A DNA stretch of 64,000 bases, from assembly GCA_947044405.1 (NCBI GenBank), contig CAMRHE010000133.1, forward strand, positions 1,178,001 to 1,242,000, read 5' to 3'. Source of the DNA: Leptodactylus fallax. Its lineage: Eukaryota > Chordata > Amphibia > Anura > Leptodactylidae. Below the pieces are notes generated by a model. It was not told the origin of the DNA. It did no database searches and saw nothing but the letters and a program-made list of their open reading frames with translations. This document shows positions 27,493 through 39,100 of this stretch, piece by piece (position 1 is the stretch's first letter; every line of letters starts with the position of its first letter). A program made the position numbers and the translations under genes.

Positions 27493-28914
27493 GTAGATAA
27501 TTTGTATTCGCCCTCTGACTGCAGTGTATGGCTACAAACCAGAAGCTTTGTGCATCATTAGCTGTAATTTATATTTTCTTCCCAAAGCAACAGATTACAT
27601 TGTGAAAAGTTGTTTTTATTTCCTCCAAACAATTTTTACTCTTTACGAGGCCATAGATATGTAAATGACTATAACATGACGCACAATTATAATAACTATC
27701 ATATATCAAAAACTCCTTCTCTAACTGCAAAAAGAAGGCCTCATGATACTTTATACCCACCTCCCCCAAGCCATCCATAGACATAAACTGTGCAAATCTG
27801 CAAATATAGAACATGAAATTAGGTCACAATTTTAATATTTCCAAATGTAAACTGAGCAAAAATCATGTTAAATTCAGTTAAAGTCTGGAATAAGAGGATC
27901 CTGCTGAATGTGCAAAGAGAAATGTAGCCCAAAATGTAATGTTTATATCCTAGGGGCACATGGATTGCAGTCTAAGCGATAGTAAAATCAGTACCTAAGC
28001 CATCTAGTGCCCAATACAACCCAAAGTGTCCCATAGTCTGAAGGACGATCAAGGTCTCCAGGACTAATCCTACTGTCATAAGACTCATTGCACGGCAAGT
28101 TTCTAGCGGTGCCAGAAAATTCCAAAAATTATCTGCAGGAATTTCCTGCTAAGAAAGAGATGTTCAAGGAACCAGAGCAGGTCCCGAGAGAGAGTTGGGT
28201 AAGATTTGCAGTTATTGGGGGTCTGTGTCTGCACTGTATATGGGGACATGTGGCTGGAACATATGGGGAGCATTAGGAAGGCAGTATATATTGAGGGATG
28301 TGGCATGACACTTTGCATATCGATACATGTGGTTGTCCCTTTGTTTGGGAGGACGTGGCTGCACTGTATATTGAGGGTATGTAGCAGGCACTTAGCTTAC
28401 TGGGGCTATTTTTTGCATATGTGGTAAAATTCAGTATGGTAAGCACCACAGGCTGGTGTCCCTCTATTATCTGAAAGGAGGGAGGTATTAGTCATGTTCC
28501 AAAATTTGGTAAAAAACCTTCCCAGAAAAGTGGAGGTAAAGGGGGTCAACATTAGATCAGCGCCCATGGTTTAAGAATAAGATGTTCATGAAACACATAT
28601 ATGTGTTGTGACATACAGTAGTGTAACTAACCAGGGAGTTTAGGTGGTTATCTCCTGCTGTAGGGGGTCCTAGGTGAACCTACCCTTTAAGCATCTGTGC
28701 CAGCTTCATAAAAAAAAACAGTGTTCCCTCAAATTCAACAATATTCTTAAGTTTTACTATGTAACCCCCATGTTTTTTTTTCCCGTGATGTGTACTATCC
28801 TCTCTGCAGTATAACCTTATGTGCTGCTACAGTGTTGTGGCATCATGTGCTCATTATCTGCATGTGACATCGATATGTTTAATTTCCTTTGCATTCACAT
28901 TGTACATGTGTATT
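27493..28914. other. Intergenic, nothing recognised
   Basis: AT-rich sequence between array 2 and the 31-bp array. The frames at 27569-27814 (minus) and 28088-28427 (plus) show no recognisable domain and no splice context. Confidence 0.45.
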
Positions 28915-29815
28915 ATACTTGTTCTATGATATGTGTATATTATCCCTGTATTGTGACATCACTGTGTGTATTATCTATGTACTGTGACATCACTGTGTGT
29001 ATTACACCTGTACTGTGACATCACTGTGTGTACTATCTATGTACTGTGACATCACTGTGTTTATTATCTCTGTACTGTGACATCACCGTGTTTATTATCC
29101 CTGTACTGTGACATCACCGTGTGTATTATCCCTGTACTGTGACATCACCGTGTGTATTATCCCTGTACTGTGACATCACCGTGTGTATTATCCCTGTTCT
29201 GTGACATCACTGTGTGTACTATCTATGTACTGTGACAACACTGTGTGTATTATCTCTGTACTGTGACATCACCGTGTTTATTATCCCTGTACTGTGACAT
29301 CACCATGTGTATTATCCCTGTACTGTGACATCACCGTGTGTATTATCTCTGTACTGTGACATCACCGTGTGTATTATCCCTGTACTGTGACATCACCGTG
29401 TGTATTATCCCTGTACTGTGACATCACTGTGTGTATTATATCAGTCCTATGACATAACTGTGTGTATTATCCCTGTACTGTGACATCACTGTGTGTATTA
29501 TCTCTGTACTGTAACATCACTGTGTTTATTATCCCTGTACTGTGACATCACTGTGTTTATTATCTCTGTACTGTGACATCACTGTGTTTATTATATCAGT
29601 CCTATGACATAACTGTGTATTATCCCTGTACTGTGACATCACTGTGTGTATTATCGCTGTACTGTGACATCACTGTGTGTATTATCTCTGTACTGTGACA
29701 TCACTGTGTTTATTATCTCTGTACTGTGACATCACTGTGTGTATTATTTCTGTACTGTGACATCACTGTGTGTATTATCGCTGTACTGTGGTATCATTGT
29801 CTGTATCATCCCTGT
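28915..29815. repeat. 31-bp minisatellite
   Basis: About 28 units of the theme CTGTACTGTGACATCACTGT followed by GTGTATTATCC, with period 31 and occasional 29-bp units. Each unit holds TGACATCA, one base away from a CRE-like palindrome, but no regulatory role is implied. Confidence 0.95.
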
Positions 29816-30264
29816 GTTGTCCACACATGAAATACACTGTCAGTCACATGACTGAGGACCAGAAGGGAATGAATTACTAGCAAATACAGCAATTTCCATT
29901 ATGCACCTTTCGTATGGGCGAGAGAATAACATCTTTCGTGGTAGTACTACTTTAATGGTCACGTAGAGCTCCCATCCCAAGTTTTGCTTTGGACCCCATT
30001 AGTTACCTGTGACTCTCATGAGTCCAAGTCCTCCTCATAAAACAAATTCTAAACCATAAAGAAATACTTTAGGATGTATTCAGAAATTGCAATGATGTGC
30101 AGTTTGGGATTCTCTCCTAAAAAATTTCTTAACACGTCAGTCAGACATCTTTACAAGGTGATAGAAGTATAATGTTGTACCGTGTTAGCCATTGAAAGTA
30201 GTGGAAGAGTGAAGAAATCAGGCGATACCTTTTAGAGGCTAACTGAGTATATTTATAAGTAAGC

Positions 30265-30292
30265 TTTCAGGAGTACTCGCTCCCTTCATCAG
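30265..30292 (-). other. Hammerhead-like core motif in the Penelope-like 3' region
   Basis: On the minus strand CTGATGA (30292-30286) and GAAA (30268-30265) enclose 17 nt that can form a short stem (AGGGAG/CTCCT with one bulge). Hammerhead ribozymes are known in the terminal repeats of Penelope-like elements. I could not resolve stems I and III or a cleavage site, so this is tentative and may be a degenerate copy. Confidence 0.35.
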
Positions 30293-30558
30293 ACATGGTG
30301 TGATACAAGAACTGAAAATTCACAGATTTTTATACACATGGTTTTCAAAGCATTTTGGATTCTTTAAAAAAAATGCAATCTAAGTAGAGAAGTTATTTAC
30401 AACAGGTCAAAAAAACAGTCTGGAAACTTGTGGTGCGTGATGGAGGGATCAGTAATTCTTGCTGTTATCTGTTTGCTATCAGGAGGTGATTTGTGTCCCT
30501 CACAGGTCATACATAGTGTGATTTGAAGCTGGCATGAATATTGAGTTCAGTTCATGGT

Positions 30559-31736
30559 TCATACATAGTGTGACATGAAGCTGGCATGAATATTAAGTCC
30601 AAATTGCAGAGTTTGAAATTTTTGCATAAATTTATACTCCCATTCTTTTCTTTTCTCCTGTGTCTTAAAATGTCCCATTAAAACCACAACCTGCAAATCT
30701 TCAATAGAGTGGTTTTCTCCGGAGAAATGTGCGGCCACTGGGAGATCGGTTCTGCTGTTATTAATGGTGGATCTGTGTGAGTTCATTCGTTGACTGAGTC
30801 TCTGCCCTGTTTCCCCCACACAGAGGCCTGTGGTGGGACATTGCACACACATTATGAGGTACACCACATTGGAAGACCTGCAGGAGAATGTCCCCCTAAT
30901 TCTGTGCACCTGTTGTGACTGTGGGATAGGTACACTGTCAGCGGTGTGGATGTGCTTGCAGGTCATGCACCTTTTATGTAGGCAAGGTGAGGTGCCATTT
31001 TCAGTTGGGGCCTTCAGGGCACTCCGGACGATAATACGCCTCAGGTTTGGTGGTTGTCGAAAGGAAAGGAGAGGGGGGACTGGAAATATGTCCTTGAGCC
31101 TGTTGTCCCTATGTAGCACAGGTTGGAGCTCCTTGGCAATCCTTCGTAGGATCTCCAGCTGTGGGTTGTAGGTGACTACTAGGGGCACTCGGGCATCTTT
31201 CTGGGTCTCTCTATATGTGAGCAGACTGTCTCTGTTAATGGCTGCCGCTTTGTTCAATTGGTTGTCTGTTACTTTTGGTTTGTATCCCAGTCTGAGAAAT
31301 TTCATCCTCAGATCCAGGAGGTGCTTGTCCAGGTCTGTTTTGTCGGAGCAAATACGATTGTATCGTATAGCCTGGCTGTAGATTATAGATTGTCTGTTGT
31401 GTGCTTGGGGTGGAAGCTGTCGTTTCTCAGGTAGGCCGTTCTGTCTGTGGGTTTGTGGTATATAGATGTGAGTAGCCGGTGGTCTTTAATGTATATTGTG
31501 GTATCCAGAAAGTGAATTTCACTCCCTGAATAGCTAAGTTTAAGGTTGATGGTCGGGTGAAAGTCATTGAAGTCATTATGGAATTGAAGTAGGGCCTCCT
31601 CACCTGCAGTCCAGATGACAAGGATATCATCGATATAACGAAGGTAAATCATAGGTTTGGTGGCGAATGTATCATTGATCATGGTCCAGCTGCAGGAGTG
31701 CCTTACTGAGAACAACCCTGTCCTGATATTGACCAT
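30559..31736 (-). pseudogene. Penelope-like RT/GIY-YIG polyprotein, broken
   Basis: Function in life: reverse transcription plus strand cleavage for integration. The upstream part (31736-31383) reads through LRYIDDILVIW, FHPTINLKLSYSG and IYHKPTDRTAYLRNDSFHPK, then meets a stop at 31383. The downstream frame differs by a one- or two-base shift near 31395 and continues open to 30559. It holds RLGYKP, a Cys-rich linker (CLHKRCMTCKHI) and the nuclease core: VVYLIMCVQC, CVGETGQRL and RMNSHRSTINN, with a downstream Glu in EKRKEWEYKFM. One frameshift plus truncation make it a pseudogene, but the endonuclease half is intact over about 250 codons, which suggests modest age. Confidence 0.87.
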
Positions 31737-31740
31737 CAGT

Positions 31741-33844
31741 GGAGAAGTAGGAACATGGAGAGCTGACGTTCTCTTGCTTGTAGATTCCTGTAACTCAAGA
31801 TCATTTCAGAATATCCAACACTTCTAGAAGATGTCTCCACATTGAGTGTGACTCAACATCAAATGACTTGGGTTATTGTCTATATAGGAAAAAGTGAACA
31901 CGTCTGATTATTGCAGAACCGCCGAGGTCTAGACTTTTTTTGAGGCTACCTTACTAGCTCATGCAAAGCAATGGATTTTCTATGGATACAGTGTGTAAAT
32001 TGAGATGCTGTCATCCATTATGGCCCTGTGTCGATTGTTTAGGTTAATTGTGTCTTTGGTCCATAAAGCCAGACTCAACGCATAATGCAGATAGATAACA
32101 CTATTAAAAAATATTCCTACTGTCAGCAGAGTTATGGAGAAATAATTGGGCCAGAGGACTCGGCGGACCCTGGTTACAGCTTGTCCTACATAGTATAACC
32201 CCCAGAGCAGCATTTATAAAACTGCAAGCTTTGTAGTGGAGGAAACACTTCCCACTGGTGGGTGACGCCTTACATATAACATACATTACGTATAACAAGA
32301 TGAGGGAGTTGTAGTGTTTGCGGTCACAGTTGCTGCTCTCAGATCTTCTCACAATAATCCAGGATCTGGGTCAATCCTCTAGTGATGAATGACAAGCTGG
32401 AGGAAGACATACAGAGAGGTTCCAAGAATGATAAAGATCTTCTCTGGGTAGGAGTTTTCCAGGAATTGCAGTTTTTTTTTCCCCAGTTGGCTGGGGAAGG
32501 TGAAAAAACAAACAAAAAAAACACTCACCCGTCCATGGCGCACCGGTGTCCCAAGCCACTGTTTGGTCCATCGGCACCCGGGAGCTTGTCCCAGCTGAAG
32601 TCCTCATCACACATGACCACTAAGGCCTAAGGAAAGGAACCAGGAGAACACAGGTGATGCAAGTGACATCCCAGTTCCTTTTCTTAGGCCTCAGCAGTCA
32701 CGTGTGGCGAGGCCTTCCACCTGTTAGTGATGGGTAGTCCGTCCCTGTGACAGCAAGAACAAATCATTCGTTACTGCAACCCAGAAACCTGCCCAAGTTA
32801 CACTCTAATATTCAATGCGAGAGTTAAGCTTGTAAAGACCTGTTATGCCGTTACCATAATACCAAAGCCAGGTATCGTGTGTCTGTGTCCTTTCTCCATC
32901 GGTGGAACTCCAGGTGACTTGCTAGGAGCGGAATATCTAGGTGGCGGCCCTATAAAAGCTGGATGGAGGAGCAGCATGCCAGCACTGGTGAGAACAAGCC
33001 GTGCCAATCACGTAAGCCTTCCCTATTGCCGGTGTCCCAGTTACAATATGGGGTAGTTGGCAGGAAAGGCAAGGGTCACCAGAGCAGAGTTCCTACTGTG
33101 ATGGTGGACAAGGGGTCAATAGTGCTGCTGATCCATCAGCCATGGTGAGGAGGAGAAGTGGTGCCAGTTGTGAGTGCCATATCACCACCCTGCCCCAGGG
33201 ATTGGTGGCCGCTAGAGATGGGCTAACCGCCCAAGATTTATTTCAGGTCCCTGATTTTTTTTCCCCCCCCCCCTCTGTAGGAGAAATAATTCACATTTCC
33301 TTGTAAATCACTAATACCTTCTATTTTCGTGCAGGCTTCAGGCCCGCCGGTCCATAATCGTAGGTACTGGGACGGCCAGCTACATGTACAAGCAGTAACC
33401 TCCGCCTTATTCAGCAGCGCCCATTGATTTAATTTCTCTCCCTGAGACGTTTACGATTCCAGTCTCCTTCTCCTAAATTCTATTACTTTTCCTTATGTAA
33501 CCAATTAGCTTCACATTCACATCTGAAATGTCTTATGTCAGACCATAAATAAAGTATAGAGACAAACAAACCTGTTGCTCTGATGCACAGGCACGCACCG
33601 ATAACACATCTCATTACGCATTGCTGCCATCTTAACAAGTTCAGACTCCCGTGATGGAAATGTGTAAATGTCTTCTGCATACACCACATTACTCATTTAT
33701 ACAATAAACCAGGCAAGAAAATAGACAGAAATAGAAAGTTACGACTATGTATAAGAGGATGAGAGAGACAGACACATGAGCCAGTGAACGAAGTCTTTCC
33801 ATCCTACGGAGCTATAGTCATTCTGTATGGGGGAGGATTATGGG
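31741..33844. other. Intergenic; one foldback (about 32602-32712), otherwise nothing recognised
   Basis: The inverted arms around GGCCTAAGGAAAGGAAC (32624-32640) and GTTCCTTTTCTTAGGCC (32674-32690) extend outward through a CACATGAC/CACGTGAC block. A related copy is near 54110-54200. The remaining sequence shows no supported exon. Confidence 0.5.
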
Positions 33845-34577
33845 ACTGATAGCATACCTCCCAAAGAGGACCCAAAGAGGGACAGCAAGTTTACATATCT
33901 AACACTGCCTAATCTCATCCTGCCAGTTTGTGTCCCCATACAATAGCATATTACCTTATTTCCCCAGTGATCCAGACACAGTATAATGTCCCATGTGAGC
34001 CCACACAGAATAATGCCCTCTCCTTGTAGCCTTGTTTCTATAATGCCACCTCGTTGTGGTTGAGGTGCCAAACACCTATTTATAATGTGTGGCATTATAA
34101 TAATGGACTCTCATTGTGGTCTTTACACTATACTGTCCCCCTCTTTTTATCCAGCCCTACTCTGCCTCCGCCTGCTTTTTTTGGGGGGGGTATATTAAAG
34201 GGGTTGTCCAGGCATGATTTGTAGGGGGCTGACCCCAGACTGATCAGCTGTATGGAGCCAGAAGCAGAAAGCTCTGTCCACTGTGTATTAGCCAGGCACC
34301 TTCACTGCATCTCAGCACTTATTGAAGTCAGTAGGATCTGAGCTGCAGTGAAGACGCCGGGCTGCTATACAGCGGATGGAGCTTTCTGCTTCCAGCCCTG
34401 TGTTGTGTACAGAACGGGCTCCGGAAGTGGCTCCGCACAGCTGATGGGGCCGTGTGTCAGCCCCCCTACTGATCAGATATTTATGGCCTTTCCTGAGGAC
34501 CGGATATTATAAATATATATATAGAAAAAAAAAAAAAAAAAAAAAAGTTTATGGACCACTTAAGGGGTTGTCTGGGC

Positions 34578-34625
<48 letters not shown>

Positions 34626-35161
34626 AGTGACCACTGTAGTTTCCACCAGGGAGGTGTTAAAAAAAAAATAAAATATATAGTGAGAAAGTGACAGGACAAG
34701 TGCTGGAGTCACGGTATGTCAGTCCCTGGGTTTTGTCATATGGCTGGTCCAGCACGGGGTTTTGAGTAAGCCCCAGCTCAGGTGTGGCCCTTGAGACTCA
34801 TTACTGGCCCATATAGACCTGCAGAGTCTGCACTTGAGGGCAGATCCTGGGGAGTGAGAGCAGGAGTCTGGATCTGTCCTGATCTCCTAAACAAAACTAT
34901 TACTGTGCCAAACTGGTTGCTGGCAGACAGCCACACAGGTTAGTAAGCCTTATTTGTTTAGGTAGCCGCTCAGACGAGCAGGAGTTTGTTTATTTTGTGC
35001 CTGATGCTAAGGCTGATATTGTTTTGCCTGTTTTTTCTTAAAGGAAAGTTTATTTATATTGTTATTTTTTAATAAACCTGTTGCACCTAAGCTCTCGTGT
35101 CACTGTCTGACTGTTTGGGCCCGCACCTAGGCTGCTACCGAGCTACCTCCCTCATAATTAA

Positions 35162-35215
<54 letters not shown>
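33845..35215. repeat. Cluster of repeat relics, poly-A tracts and (AT)n
   Basis: 33960-34135 has decayed CAGTATAATGTCCC-type repeats. A GGGGTTGTCC start preceded by TTAA is at 34195, and another TTAA with GGGGTTGTC at 34560. Long A runs lie at about 34524-34546 and 34579-34623, and (AT)n at about 35163-35214. 34690-35150 has an AATAAA word and an LTR-like look without a paired copy, so no class is given. Confidence 0.6.
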
Positions 35216-35217
<2 letters not shown>

Positions 35218-35990
35218 AAAAGCACAATACCTTTCGGCCATCAATACTAGAATACATGTGGGGATACCACAACCAGGACCTCTGCAGATCAGCTTTCAGG
35301 ACAATGCAGCTACAGGTAATGTTAACAGTTCTAGGAGCCATGCTGTTCATTTTCATTACAGGGTGTAGGGGTGGTTTAGGTAGTACAGTGGTGTACATTG
35401 GGTGAGCAGCATTGCTCTCAACTTATTACCTTTAGCGCCCCTGTCTCGGTACAGCTGATCTGCAGAGGGTCCTGGCGGTGGGCCCCTAGAAACAATTCTA
35501 CTGGTGGGCCCTAGACATCCCAGTCTGACACTGGAGTACTTAGCTTACCCACAGTTGATGTTCCCGAGTGACATGGTCAAGAAAGCCCCATGAGAATATT
35601 CAGTGGAGAAGAGGGAGTCTGCTTCCCCACAGGCATGCTGCTGTAAAGAGCATTTCTGGAAAATAGTGTATTAGACATCCCATGGTTTGGTCAAAAATTG
35701 TGCCACATAACCAGATTATGAATTTTTTTTCTCTAGTTATAGTGGGAACTAAGTCAAAAATTAGATTTGGGTCAACTGATCCAGTAATGCCCCTTAGCCA
35801 TACTATAAGCAGCCCTTCATGCAACTTCTGTAGATCGAAACCAGGTATTTTCCAGTTTATTTTGAATGTAAAGCTAGAGATGCCATCCTTTTGCCTTGCT
35901 GGCAGTAGAATACTGCTCACCCACCCCATAGCCATTTTTAACCAAGACAGACATGGTCATTGCAGATGTCTCAGGTTTGGGTTCAAATAT
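35216..35990. other. Downstream flank of the zp4-like gene, nothing recognised
   Basis: Both strands are open for about 110 codons at 35600-36014, but neither translation shows a known domain, a splice context or sequence bias. They are treated as chance. Confidence 0.5.
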
Positions 35991-35993
35991 AGC

Positions 35994-36000
35994 TTTATTA
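35994..36000 (-). terminator. Stop codon embedded in the poly-A signal (TAATAAA)
   Basis: On the minus strand TAATAAA gives the stop TAA and AATAAA (35999-35994) sharing two bases. Very short 3' UTRs of this kind are reported for mammalian ZP genes. Confidence 0.85.
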
Positions 36001-36191
36001 GAATATTGTCCTGATATGTACAGTTTTTTCCTTCACAGAAGGTGATTTGCTGATCATTACAGATCTAGATCTCTGCTGTCTGTGCAAAGTCCATGTGGCC
36101 AGAGTCAGAAGAACGACTGCAAGAATCCCCATAACAGCAGCTGCGCCATTGATCAAAGTCTCAGGCCGGGAAATTCTGATTCCAAAGGTAC
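35998..36191 (-). CDS. zp4: zp4-like exon 12: membrane anchor, tail and stop
   Basis: Encodes TFGIRISRPETLINGAA, the hydrophobic anchor ending VVLLTLATW (about 498-521), and the basic tail HRQQRSRS through VHIRTIF. The stop TAA (36000-35998) overlaps the poly-A signal AATAAA. Confidence 0.9.
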
Positions 36192-39100
36192 CTGATGGAC
36201 AAAAACCAGAAGATGATCAAGCTTTGCTTTGTCATATTTTTAAAGTGGTGTCATTTCTTTATAGATTTTTGGCCACATCACATACTCCCTGTATACATAG
36301 TGCAGCAGGGTGTGTTCAATAGCTGCCAAGACCTTTCACCACCTCCATAGTTGCTGCTCTACGGATTTCAGCACAGTTGGAGTTCTCTCTAGCCCCAACT
36401 GTTCCTGAGAAACCAGTGCAGTTAGTTTTGGGACCTGATAAGTCCATCAGGCTCTGTAGGCAGTTCCTCCCAGACACCACCCACCTGACAGTACAGTGCC
36501 TAATTGGCATACGAGACCACAAAACTGCACTGATTGCTCAAGAACGGTGGGGCCTAGAGAGAAAATTCCAACTGTGCTGAAACTAGAGGCGCAGCAACTA
36601 TTAAATTATGAACAGAAATTGAGATTGTAGAAGGTCCTTTAACTCCAAAATCACTAATGGGGTTTGAGAGATTTTCCTAAATGGACATCTCTTTACTTTA
36701 TAGGAATCAATTCCTTAAAGCCCAAGTATTGGCAGAGATTTGGTTTTATGCAGACATAACCATGTGTCAGTGTAGACTATGTAGGGGACACTCACCTTCC
36801 CCAGTCAGTGCCTCTGGCGGAGAGTTATCGAAGTAGATCGGAAGATCTAATGATACCAATACGGTTTCACTCTCGTTCCTTAAAGTCCGAACAGATCTTT
36901 TCCCTAAAGGGGGGGGGGGGGGGGGGGGGGGGGGAGAAAAAAAAAATAAAAATTTTGGGGCACTAATGTACTTTAAACTTCCCCCTTCTCTGTGAAGTTG
37001 GCTGCATTTATGCTCCTATAAGGGATAGGTAGTGTACACTTACTTCTAAGACACGCAACACAGTTGTCAGTTTGAGAGGGGACACAGGCCGAAACGCTAC
37101 AGTGAATATACACCTAGAATATAAGCGTTACATCCAAGTCACAGATGAACCAGCAAAGACCTACAGAAGTTTCATTGGTGACAGACATGTTACATGTGGC
37201 CACACAAGGCAGTACAGATCCAGGTTTATCTAGTAATTTGTATAGTATTTTAGGGTAGCAAATTGTACCTGTCCGCCAAGAGACTTCTGGGTCCTCTGAT
37301 CCACAAAGGTAAAAGTCTTTACATTAAACCGGGAGTAGTGAGTAGGGAAAGCCACATCAGATCTTGGGGCAACAGGAATCAAGTCAGACATGTAGTTATC
37401 ACCAGTAAATGGACACCTGCAAGTAAAGCCCGTAAACTGTAAAGAGGTGCAACTTTATAAGGCCCATAATTACCACGTGCCTTCTATAACACTGGAGCCT
37501 TATCTTGTAGAAAGGCCATTGGGCCCCCTTAGGCACCACAGCCCAGTAGCAATTGCTACCTCTGCACCCCCCATAGCTACACCCCTGTGTAGTCAGACGG
37601 ATAGGGTTACAGAATGGATTCTTGAGAAGAGCCCTGCACAACCGTTACTTACCCATTCACAAGTATTGGCCACTGGATGGTATTCAGAGGGTCAGCAGAT
37701 GGAGTGGCCCAGCACTGGTGTAGGACCAGGACAAGATTTGGGTCTGATTTCTGCAGCATTCTGACCTCCACATATATGGGTTCCTTCAGCACTTTAACCA
37801 CTGGATAGTCTGAGTCTTTATAGTAGTCCTCATAGGTGGAATCTAAAAAGAACATTTTTTGCAATAAGTCTAATTCACTGTACTAAGATGACCGATGGAG
37901 GACTAAAGGTGCACACTGAGTGATACATCTGGTGCAATATGCTAGCACTTCGATGCCTTCTCTTTACACCAGCTCAAAGCAGACTTACTTTCATATTTAC
38001 CAACATTGCCTTTGTTAATAAAGATCTTTAAATCCTGCCCTGGCACCCTTTTCAAGCCAGGATTGCCCACCCCAAATTTACTACAGTTTCTTAAAGAGGT
38101 CAGAAATTTCTACATTCCAGTAGACCTGGTGGATGGAGACTAGCTGCCATACACTGCACACAGCAAATAGAGGAGAATCTGCTCCATAAATCTGACAGCC
38201 CCAGGCAAATGCAGGATATAGAGATGTAAATACTTTGGTTGCGATAGAAAGCTCCTATTTAGTTCCAGCACTTGACTAATTTCACAGTGAAACTCAGTTG
38301 GCGGGGATGGGGGTAGGAAGATAGCAAAAAGTCATTTTTTGCCAAAAAGATATTTTAAGTTTTGTGCACACCTGTACTAGTTTATGTAAGGGTTTTGATA
38401 GAGTTTGACAGGTTAAAGTCAGTTTGCACATTTTGCCCTGAATATCATTACAATACAGTCATCCATGAGGCTGATTCACATGCCTGATATTGCACTGCTG
38501 TATCATTGGGACCGCTTTACAGCTGCATATTCTGCTGCCAGTTGGCATCACACCTGCAGTCTATACAAGCTTTGTGGCTGAAAGGAGTCCATGATATGGG
38601 CAGACAGCATTATGGCAGTATAAATACAGCCCCTTATCTCTTACCGAAGCTGATTCTGAGCTCAAACTCAAGTGGTCCGGCACTGGATACAGGTGGTGGG
38701 GGCGGTAGGGTCACTACATCCACTTGCAATGGGAGGAAACCACTGACTGCATAACTGCAGCGAACCAATAACCTGAAGGACAGAAGAATCATGAAGTAGC
38801 ACCCGAATACCTTATTACTGCAATACAGTTTATTCTGTACATACAAGGTTCAGACAGTGGCATCAGCTAAAGAGAGCAACTCCTACAAAGTCACTTAACC
38901 CTCGTCCGGCTGAGTAGGTACAATTGTACCTATTCCTATGCAGCCTGTAATGTTGTAAAATTATGCAGCCTGACGAGGGTTAAGCTGAACATATTGTTCA
39001 ACGAACAATTGCCTCCTGCCATTCTAGGTGTTAAATTTTCCTATAGCACCTCAACAGGAAATTCTAAGTATTACAAGTAATGCATGGACATACCAGGTCC

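Larger units (their letters stand above)
30165..31740 (-). mobile_element. Penelope-like retroelement, 5'-truncated and frameshifted
   Basis: On the minus strand, a reverse-transcriptase segment with LRYIDDILVIW (catalytic YxDD-type box) is followed by a C-terminal GIY-YIG endonuclease, the defining Penelope-like order. The 3' flank (30165-30310) carries a conserved-looking terminal region with CTGATGA and GAAA boxes. The element lacks the RT N-terminal fingers, so it is truncated. The outer limits are approximate, and no target duplication was found. Confidence 0.85.

Noticed and set aside
28950..29815. TGACATCA words as a CRE cluster
   Set aside because: They follow from the 31-bp tandem unit and are not placed near a gene start.
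35600..36014. Two opposite frames of about 110 codons downstream of the zp4-like gene
   Set aside because: No recognised domain on either strand; the zp4-like gene already ends at 35998 with its own poly-A signal.
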